The position numbers and the translations under genes are program-made. Shown here piece after piece: positions 58,707 to 64,000 of a stretch of 64,000 nt of DNA (position 1 is the stretch's first letter; every line of letters begins with the position of its first letter). The stretch comes from G963668185 sp963668185 (GTDB lineage: Bacteria > Chloroflexota > Dehalococcoidia > Lucifugimonadales > G963668185), in NCBI GenBank assembly GCA_963668185.1, contig OY764162.1, forward strand, positions 1,736,001-1,800,000, written 5' to 3'. The notes beneath the pieces were generated by a model, which did no database searches, was not told where the DNA came from, and was given only the letters and a program-made list of their open reading frames with translations.

Positions 58707-59831
58707 TTATAGCAATCTGCGCCGGAGTTCTCCGGCAACGCCGGGGCTGATCTCCTCCGCCAACCGCAACGCGTACCGGTCGGTCATCCCGGATATGTAA
58801 TCGATCACCGCTCGCTCCGCCGATTCGCTCCGGAGCGCGTACTCCTCGGGAATCAGGTCCCGTCGCCGGTCGAAGTGCTCGAACAGCATCCCCACGACCC
58901 TCATGGCCGCTTTGGCCTCCGCCCCGGAGCTGTGCCTGAGGTACACGTGATCGAACATGAACTCCCGCAGCGCGACGACGGCCTTCTTGACTGGCGCGCT
59001 CATGCGGATCGCGGGCGCGCCCGCTCCTGGCGCACGCGCCTCGGTGCAGTCCCACGAACTGCGCACCACGTCGGTCACCATCGTATTGATTCGCTGCGAG
59101 TGCCTGCCGCCCAGCGCCGCGACGGCCTCCCGCGGCAGGTCCGGAGCCGAAAGAAAACCGGCGCGCAGGGCGTCGGCAACGTCATGATTCAGGTACGCGA
59201 CGGCGTCCGCCACCCTGCACACCTGCGCCTCCAGGGTCAGGTCTTCGGGAAGCTCCTGCTTTAGAAAATCGCCTCGCGGCTTGGAGTGGAACTCGATCCC
59301 CTGCCGCGCCTCCCACGTCAGGTTGAGCCCGCGCCCGTCCTTCTCCAGCCTGTCCACGATGCGCAGGCTCTGCGCGCTGTGCACGAAGCCGCCGGGCGCA
59401 AGCTCGTTAAGCGCCTCCTCCCCGATGTGGCCGAACGGGGTGTGGCCCATGTCGTGCGCCAGCGCGATCGCCTCCACGAGGTCTTCGTTGAGGTCGAGCG
59501 CGCGCGCGATCGTGCGCCCGATCTGGGCAACCTCGAACGTGTGGGTCAGCCGCGTAACGTAGTGGTCGCCCAGCGGCGCGATGAAGACCTGCGTCTTGTG
59601 CTTGAGACGCCTGAAAGCCTTGCAGTGGACGATCCTGTCGCGGTCCTTCTGAAAGGCCGTGCGCATCGGGTCCGGCTCTTCTGGCGCGCGCCTGCCCCTG
59701 CTCTCTGCCGAGCGCGCCGCGTTGGGCGAGAGGGCCTCTTCCCGCCGCTCGGCTCTGCGCCGGACGACGCCGCCCTCGAAGTCCGGGCTGGCGCCGGGCG
59801 AGCGAGTCTCTGGGGCCTTCGAGGTCTGCAA
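58707..59831 (-). CDS. dgt: deoxyguanosinetriphosphate triphosphohydrolase-like protein
   Basis: HD-superfamily dNTPase. The N-terminal LSPNAARSAESRGRRAPEEP and RTAFQKDRDRIVHCKAFRRL are the family start; HTFEVAQIGRTIARAL and the HD motif ALAHDMGHTPFGHIGEEAL give the metal site, and CRVADAVAYLNHDVADALRAG the later Asp. It hydrolyses dNTPs to nucleoside and triphosphate, tuning the pool near dnaG. The start is unsure: I chose the TTG at 59831 with CAGGAG six bases upstream (374 residues); starts at 59909 or further in are possible. Confidence 0.88.
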   Translation of the reverse strand: MQTSKAPETRSPGASPDFEGGVVRRRAERREEALSPNAARSAESRGRRAPEEPDPMRTAFQKDRDRIVHCKAFRRLKHKTQVFIAPLGDHYVTRLTHTFEVAQIGRTIARALDLNEDLVEAIALAHDMGHTPFGHIGEEALNELAPGGFVHSAQSLRIVDRLEKDGRGLNLTWEARQGIEFHSKPRGDFLKQELPEDLTLEAQVCRVADAVAYLNHDVADALRAGFLSAPDLPREAVAALGGRHSQRINTMVTDVVRSSWDCTEARAPGAGAPAIRMSAPVKKAVVALREFMFDHVYLRHSSGAEAKAAMRVVGMLFEHFDRRRDLIPEEYALRSESAERAVIDYISGMTDRYALRLAEEISPGVAGELRRRLL

Positions 59832-59901
59832 CGGCACTCCTGACGGGTCTTGCGAAGGGAACGCGCCTTCGCAGGCGCGGAACGCCAGTGTAGCAGAGAC
59901 G

Positions 59902-59968
59902 AGTCTCAAGGTTCCGTTTCGCTATGGTTCGACAGGCTCACCACGAACGAAACGGAACCAGTCTCAAG
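59902..59968. mobile_element. 49-bp hairpin element flanked by a 9-bp direct repeat
   Basis: Arms GGTTCCGTTTCG (59910-59921) and CGAAACGGAACC (59948-59959) enclose a repeat-B-like core (GTTCGACAGGCTCACCACGAAC). AGTCTCAAG stands on both sides (59902-59910 and 59960-59968), like a target-site duplication. It lies in the divergent gap of dgt and the ureohydrolase and could also form a strong hairpin in RNA. Confidence 0.65.
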
Positions 59969-60031
59969 TTGTGGTACTCTGCGTGCATCGCATTCGCCCT
60001 CGTTCAGCGTGGCGGACTCCCGGAGACACAC

Positions 60032-61030
60032 ATGACACAAGAACGCTCGCCCGATGTCCACCCAGCCTACATGGGACTTCCCACGTTCCTGAAGGCCCCC
60101 TGGATCGAAACGGCAGAGGAACTGGAAAAGAGCGGCGCGGACATCGCCGTGATCGGCGCGCCCGTGGACATGGGCGTCGTCAACAGGCCGGGCGCGCGGT
60201 ACGGCCCAAGGGCCATTCGCCAGGCCGACTACTACTCGTCCGACTACGAGTCCCTGTACCACATGGGAATGGGCATCTATCCCTTGAAGAAGCTCAAGCT
60301 GGTGGACTTCGGTGACGCGAACTGCCCGCCGAGCGACCTTGCCAAGAGCCACGACGCCATCAGGCTGAAGGTCACGGAAGCCCTCAAGGCGGGCGCGATT
60401 CCGGTGATTCTCGGCGGCGACCACTCGATCACCTATCCCGGAGGCACCGCCGTGGGCGACTTCTACGGGCACGGCAACGTGGGGATGATCCACTTCGACG
60501 CGCACGCGGACACGGCGGAGTCGTCATACGGCGGAGTGCCGATCTCGCACGGCAGCCCGATGCGGCGGCTCATTGAGAGCGGCGCAATCCCCGGCAAGAA
60601 CTTCGTGCAGGTGGGCCTGCGCGGCTACTGGCCCGGCGAAGACCTGTTCCAGTGGATGCGCGAGCAGGGCATGCGCTGGCACCAGATGTCGGAGATAGAG
60701 ACTCGCGGCTTCGACGCCGTGCTGGAGGACTCTATAGCCGAGGCGCTGGAAGGGCCGAACCGCGTTTACCTGTCCGTGGACATCGACGTGATGGACCCGG
60801 GCCACGCCCCCGGCACGGGTACGCCGGAGCCCGGCGGCATCAGCGCGACCGAGATGCTGCGCGCCGTGCGAAAGATCGCGCAGTCGGTGGACGTAGTGGC
60901 CGTCGACGTGGTCGAAGTCTCGCCGCCCTACGACGGCCCCGGCGAGATCACCGCGCAAGCCGCCCACCGCGTAGTCCTCGAAGCAATAAGCGGCATAGCC
61001 TGGCGCAAGACCCAGGCCGAATCGAAGTAG
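60032..61030 (+). CDS. agmatinase/ureohydrolase family protein
   Basis: 332 residues from the ATG at 60032. All binuclear Mn ligands are visible: GGDHSITYP, IHFDAHADT and SVDIDVMDPGHAPGTGTPEPGG. GAPVDMGVVNRPGARYGPRAIR is the usual substrate-side loop. It hydrolyses a guanidino compound (agmatine, guanidinobutyrate or similar) to urea plus amine; no decarboxylase or urease genes are near to tell which. It ends nine bases from the convergent TPP gene. Confidence 0.92.
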   Translation: MTQERSPDVHPAYMGLPTFLKAPWIETAEELEKSGADIAVIGAPVDMGVVNRPGARYGPRAIRQADYYSSDYESLYHMGMGIYPLKKLKLVDFGDANCPPSDLAKSHDAIRLKVTEALKAGAIPVILGGDHSITYPGGTAVGDFYGHGNVGMIHFDAHADTAESSYGGVPISHGSPMRRLIESGAIPGKNFVQVGLRGYWPGEDLFQWMREQGMRWHQMSEIETRGFDAVLEDSIAEALEGPNRVYLSVDIDVMDPGHAPGTGTPEPGGISATEMLRAVRKIAQSVDVVAVDVVEVSPPYDGPGEITAQAAHRVVLEAISGIAWRKTQAESK

Positions 61031-61038
61031 CCGCCCGC

Positions 61039-62661
61039 CTAAGCTCCGCGCCTGATCTGGAACGGCGGCGGCATGTTGGGCACCGTGACGTCCAGCACCA
61101 CCGGCGCATCGGCGTCCAGTGCCTCGCGGAGCGCGGGGCCGAAGCCGTCCGGGTCCGTCCTCATCCCAACGGCCCCGAAGGCCTCCGTCATCTTCACGAA
61201 GTCCGGGTTGTGCAGGTCGGTGCCGATGAAGCGCTGGTTGTAGCGGTTGTTCTGGTCCCACTCCGACGCGCCGAAGACGCCGTTGTTGAACACGACGCAC
61301 ACGGCGTTGATGCCGTACTTCACCGCCGTGGACAGCTCCTGCGGGTTGTACATGAATCCGCCGTCGCCGCTGATGGCGACCACCTTGCGGTCCGGCTGGC
61401 CCACCTTCGCGCCGAGCGCGGTCGGGAAAGCGTAGCCCAGCGTGCCGAAGTAAGACGACGTGAGGAACGTCCGGGGATGGCGCGCCTCGTACATGATGTT
61501 GCTCCAGTAGCCGATGGAGGTCACGCCGCTGACGATGATGTCCTCGTCGCCCATCTCATCGCGTATCGCGTCAACGAACCCCATCTGATCGGGCGCAACA
61601 TCCCTGACGTACCCGTCGAACTCGTTCCTGTAGCGCTCGATGTCGCCGGCGCGCGAAGACCTTCTCACGCCCTGGGCGCGCAGCCTGTCAACGATCGCCC
61701 TCAGAGCCAGCTTGGCGTCGGCCTCGACGCCCGCGGCCACCGGCATGGCCTTGCCGATCTCCTCCGGGTCCACGTCCACCTGCACTATCTTCAGATCGCC
61801 CACGGACATGTTCCTGAACAGCAGCCTCGTGCCTATGGCCAGCAGAGCGTCCGACTCTCCGAGCACGTCCTCGACCGGCCCGACTCCGCCGTAGTGCGCG
61901 CCCACGACCATCGGATGCGCTCCGGGAATCGCGCCCTTGCCCTCAGGCGTCAGGATGATTGGGGTCTGGAGAAGCTCCGCCAACTCCAGCAGCTCTTCCC
62001 CGGCGTCCGAAATCAGCACGCCGCCGCCGGCGATCACGCACGGCTTGTCGGCGTCCGCCAGCACAGCCGCCGCCGCCGCGATCTGGTCGCCGTCCGGCGC
62101 GCTGTGCGGGTACTCCTCGGGCTCGATGATCTCGGCATTGCCCGACGCGGCCAGGATGTCGGGAGGGATCTCAAGCTCGACGGGCCGCGGCCTGCCCGAC
62201 TTGAGTTGATGGAATGCCTCGTGCACCGCCTCAGGGATCTCCTCCACCTGCATGGACCTGTGATTCCACTTCGTTATCGGGCTGAACATGTCCAACTGCT
62301 CGTGGACCTCGTGAAGCTGGCCCAGGTTCTTGCCGATGCCCGTGGACATCACCTGCCCGGAGATCATCAGCACCGGCGATGAGCTCGCGTAGGCCGTCCC
62401 CAGGCCCGCGGCGGCGTTCGTCGCCCCCGGCCCCGGCACGACCATCGCCACGCCGACCTTGCCCGTCGCCTTCGCGTAGCCGTCGGCCATGTACGTCGTC
62501 GCCTGCTCGTGGCGCGTCTGGACGAGGTTGATCTCGTCCCGGTAGTCGTACAACGCGTCGAAGGCGGCCATGATCTGCGCCCCCGGAAGCGCGAAAATCG
62601 TGTCCACGCCCTGCGCTCTCAAAGCCTGCACTAACGCCTGCGCGCCGGTCATTTCAGCCAT
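61039..62661 (-). CDS. thiamine-pyrophosphate enzyme, acetolactate-synthase-like
   Basis: 540 residues. N-terminal Pyr domain with VQTRHEQATTYMADGYAKATG, whose Glu activates TPP, central domain with VIAGGGVL, and C-terminal TPP motif SGDGGFMYNPQELSTAVKYG plus VFNNGVFG. The Glu is kept, which argues against a glyoxylate carboligase (Val there). Acetolactate synthase, or an oxidase/decarboxylase of a 2-keto acid, is possible. No small regulatory subunit is adjacent. It is divergent from a beta-hydroxyacid dehydrogenase; the pair may act on the same short acid. Confidence 0.86.
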   Translation of the reverse strand: MAEMTGAQALVQALRAQGVDTIFALPGAQIMAAFDALYDYRDEINLVQTRHEQATTYMADGYAKATGKVGVAMVVPGPGATNAAAGLGTAYASSSPVLMISGQVMSTGIGKNLGQLHEVHEQLDMFSPITKWNHRSMQVEEIPEAVHEAFHQLKSGRPRPVELEIPPDILAASGNAEIIEPEEYPHSAPDGDQIAAAAAVLADADKPCVIAGGGVLISDAGEELLELAELLQTPIILTPEGKGAIPGAHPMVVGAHYGGVGPVEDVLGESDALLAIGTRLLFRNMSVGDLKIVQVDVDPEEIGKAMPVAAGVEADAKLALRAIVDRLRAQGVRRSSRAGDIERYRNEFDGYVRDVAPDQMGFVDAIRDEMGDEDIIVSGVTSIGYWSNIMYEARHPRTFLTSSYFGTLGYAFPTALGAKVGQPDRKVVAISGDGGFMYNPQELSTAVKYGINAVCVVFNNGVFGASEWDQNNRYNQRFIGTDLHNPDFVKMTEAFGAVGMRTDPDGFGPALREALDADAPVVLDVTVPNMPPPFQIRRGA

Positions 62662-62711
62662 TGGGGACTCGCTCCATGAACTCGAAGTGTCGGCGCTCCC
62701 TCACTCGGAAG

Positions 62712-62778
62712 GCCCGCCGATTCCAAAGCACCTTATCACGCTGTAGTCAGTTTGGTTAGAGATTCCAAATCGGCGGGC
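62712..62778. promoter_or_regulatory. 11-bp inverted repeat between divergent TPP and dehydrogenase genes
   Basis: Arms GCCCGCCGATT (62712-62722) and AATCGGCGGGC (62768-62778) are perfect and 45 bp apart. GATTCCAAA also occurs as a direct repeat (62719-62727 and 62761-62769). It is a plausible double operator for joint control, or a hairpin near a transcript end. Confidence 0.45.
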
Positions 62779-62880
62779 GCCTCTGTTGACCCTCAGGACG
62801 CCGTCCCGAATAATGTTGCCTGCGCCGGACGCGGGCGGCGTCCGTCTCAGCAGTTGACTACAAGCCGCAAGGAGAACGCC

Positions 62881-63777
62881 ATGGGAGACAAGCGCGTGGG
62901 ATTCGTGGGCCTCGGAATCATGGGCAGGCCTATGGCGATCAACCTGCTCAAGGCCGGATACGAAGTGGCCGGATACGACCGCAACCACGACAAGACGCAG
63001 GCCGTGGCGGCGGAAGGCGCGGCGGCCGGGACATCGGCGTCGGAGGCCGCGGCCGGCGCGACCGCGACCGTCGTCATGGTGCAGGACTCCGCGAACTCGG
63101 AGGAGGCGGTCCTGGGCCCCGGCGGCGTTCTGGAGGGCGCGTCGGCGGGATCGACGGTGATCGACATGAGCTCCATCGCGCCGGGCACGTCCCAGAAGCT
63201 CGCGGCCGCCTGCGAAGCTAAGGGCGTCGACTTCCTGGACGCGCCCGTGAGCGGCGGCGAGCCGAAGGCCATCGACGGCTCGCTCGCGATCATGGTAGGC
63301 GGCAAGGCCGCCGTGTTCGAGCGTCACGTCGAGCTGCTGAACGCGATGGGCAGCAGCGCGGTGCTGTGCGGCGGCTACGGCGCCGGCAACACGACCAAGC
63401 TGGCGAACCAGATCATCGTGGCCGCGAACATCGAGGCCGTCGGAGAGGCGCTGGTGCTGGCGGTGCGCGCCGGCCTGGACCCGGGCACCGTGTTCCAGGC
63501 GATCAGGGGCGGCCTCGCCGGCAGCGCCGTCATGGACGCGAAGGCGCCCATGATGATCGCCGGCAACTTCGAGCCGGGCTTCCGCATCAACCTACACCAG
63601 AAGGACCTCAACAACGCCCTCATCACCGCCGGCGAGCTAGGCGTACCCCTGCCCGTAACCAGTCTCGTCAGGCAGATGGTCGGCGCCCTCATCAACGACG
63701 GCAAGGGCGACAGCGACCACTCCGCCATAGCCACCTTCATAGAGGACATGGCCAAAACAAAGATCAGCGGCGCCTAG
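62881..63777 (+). CDS. beta-hydroxyacid dehydrogenase (tartronate-semialdehyde / 3-hydroxyisobutyrate reductase family)
   Basis: 298 residues from the ATG at 62881 with AAGGAG before it. NAD(P) motif VGFVGLGIMGRPMAINLL, substrate motif FLDAPVSGGEPKAIDGSLAIMVGG, and GAGNTTKLANQIIVAANIEA with the catalytic Lys. C-terminal NLHQKDLNNALITAGELGVPLP. It reduces a short 3-hydroxy/2-hydroxy-oxo acid, probably tartronate semialdehyde or 3-hydroxyisobutyrate. The opposite TPP enzyme could be its functional partner. Confidence 0.9.
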   Translation: MGDKRVGFVGLGIMGRPMAINLLKAGYEVAGYDRNHDKTQAVAAEGAAAGTSASEAAAGATATVVMVQDSANSEEAVLGPGGVLEGASAGSTVIDMSSIAPGTSQKLAAACEAKGVDFLDAPVSGGEPKAIDGSLAIMVGGKAAVFERHVELLNAMGSSAVLCGGYGAGNTTKLANQIIVAANIEAVGEALVLAVRAGLDPGTVFQAIRGGLAGSAVMDAKAPMMIAGNFEPGFRINLHQKDLNNALITAGELGVPLPVTSLVRQMVGALINDGKGDSDHSAIATFIEDMAKTKISGA

Positions 63778-63845
63778 CCTTTCTTCGGCAACATCCCGCC
63801 GTTGCGCTATCATGGCATGGTCTGGATGAACGCAGGAGGCGTCGC

Positions 63846-64000
63846 ATGACCCGCAGGATCGTCGGCAGCCCCCTCACCGTCCCGATTCCTCCCCTGCGCG
63901 GCGTCCCGCCCCTGCTCCTGGCAACCATGCTTCTTCTAGCCGCGCTGCTTGCCTGCGGAGACGGGGGCTCGCCCGCCGCCTCTGAGCCGCAGCCCACAAT
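63846..64000 (+). CDS. N-terminus of a lipoprotein (runs off the right edge)
   Basis: ATG at 63846 after GCAGGAGG. About 52 codons remain: a basic start (TRRIVGSPLTVPIPPLRG), a hydrophobic segment VPPLLLATMLLLAALLAC with a lipobox Leu-Ala-Cys, then a Gly/Ser/Pro-rich linker (GDGGSPAASEPQP). It should be an outer-face lipoprotein, for instance a solute-binding protein; the mature domain lies outside the window. Confidence 0.75.
   Translation, partial: MTRRIVGSPLTVPIPPLRGVPPLLLATMLLLAALLACGDGGSPAASEPQPT

Noticed and set aside
61039..63777. TPP enzyme and reductase as a glyoxylate carboligase/tartronate-semialdehyde reductase pair
   Set aside because: The TPP enzyme keeps the catalytic Glu (RHEQ) that glyoxylate carboligase replaces with Val, so the strict assignment is not supported.

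Overview
This is a GC-rich, gene-dense bacterial chromosome segment without rRNA, CRISPR or phage structural genes. Its gene content (ETF pair, S9 peptidase, a DUF3090/SCO1664-type pair, an HpnB-like glycosyltransferase, dgt-dnaG-rpoD cluster, Gram-positive-type LexA, many TTG/GTG starts) resembles Chloroflexota, perhaps the Dehalococcoidia/SAR202 area. That placement is an inference from family resemblance; there is no 16S gene to test it.

Layout. 0-5.6 kb: 3' end of gatA meeting, stop codon on stop codon, a large secreted fibronectin-III protein whose signal-peptide leader is out of frame across an 11-base C tract. 5.6-11.6 kb: SDR, VWA protein, M20-like hydrolase and amidohydrolase on the plus strand. 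11.6-16.2 kb (minus): tatA, lexA, rtcB, rpsT, two 4-5 kDa desulforedoxin-like mini-proteins, a methylenetetrahydrofolate reductase and a zinc-ribbon protein. 16.4-22.7 kb (plus): etfBA, an unknown, an S9 peptidase, ilvD. 22.7-24.5 kb: small Tat-signal protein, BNR-repeat protein, tRNA-Val. 24.7-30.9 kb: accessory island with McrBC, an XRE-ImmA/DUF4411 pair and, at its two edges, two broken toxin-antitoxin modules. 31-36.4 kb: gyrB, cysteine synthase-like gene, and an NCS2 permease fused to an ATPase-like cytosolic domain. 36.5-40.5 kb (minus): likely deoxysugar/lactone catabolic operon. 40.6-45.3 kb: hypothetical genes, a 1.4-kb array of ~310-bp tandem repeats, and a decayed multicopper oxidase. 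45.28-47.44 kb: a 2,061-bp cargo-only element inserted in tRNA-Leu that carries only an AbiEi/AbiEii (type IV) toxin-antitoxin pair. 47.5-54.5 kb: HpnB-like transferase, an esterase plus an apparently inactive paralogue, DUF3090, SCO1664-type kinase fold, inositol monophosphatase, SppA. 54.6-59.9 kb (minus): dgt, two small unknowns, dnaG, rpoD. 60-64 kb: agmatinase-type ureohydrolase, TPP enzyme, a divergent beta-hydroxyacid dehydrogenase, and the start of a lipoprotein.

The genome is rich in dispersed palindromic repeats. One family (arms CTTCCCCAG / CTGGGGAAG) has entered reading frames, where it is translated as LPQSAGE- or QQTGEE-like peptides. The most unusual structures are the integrase-less AbiE element in tRNA-Leu, the possible slippage switch on the surface protein, the in-frame repeat invasions, the permease-ATPase fusion, and the island edged by truncated toxins.
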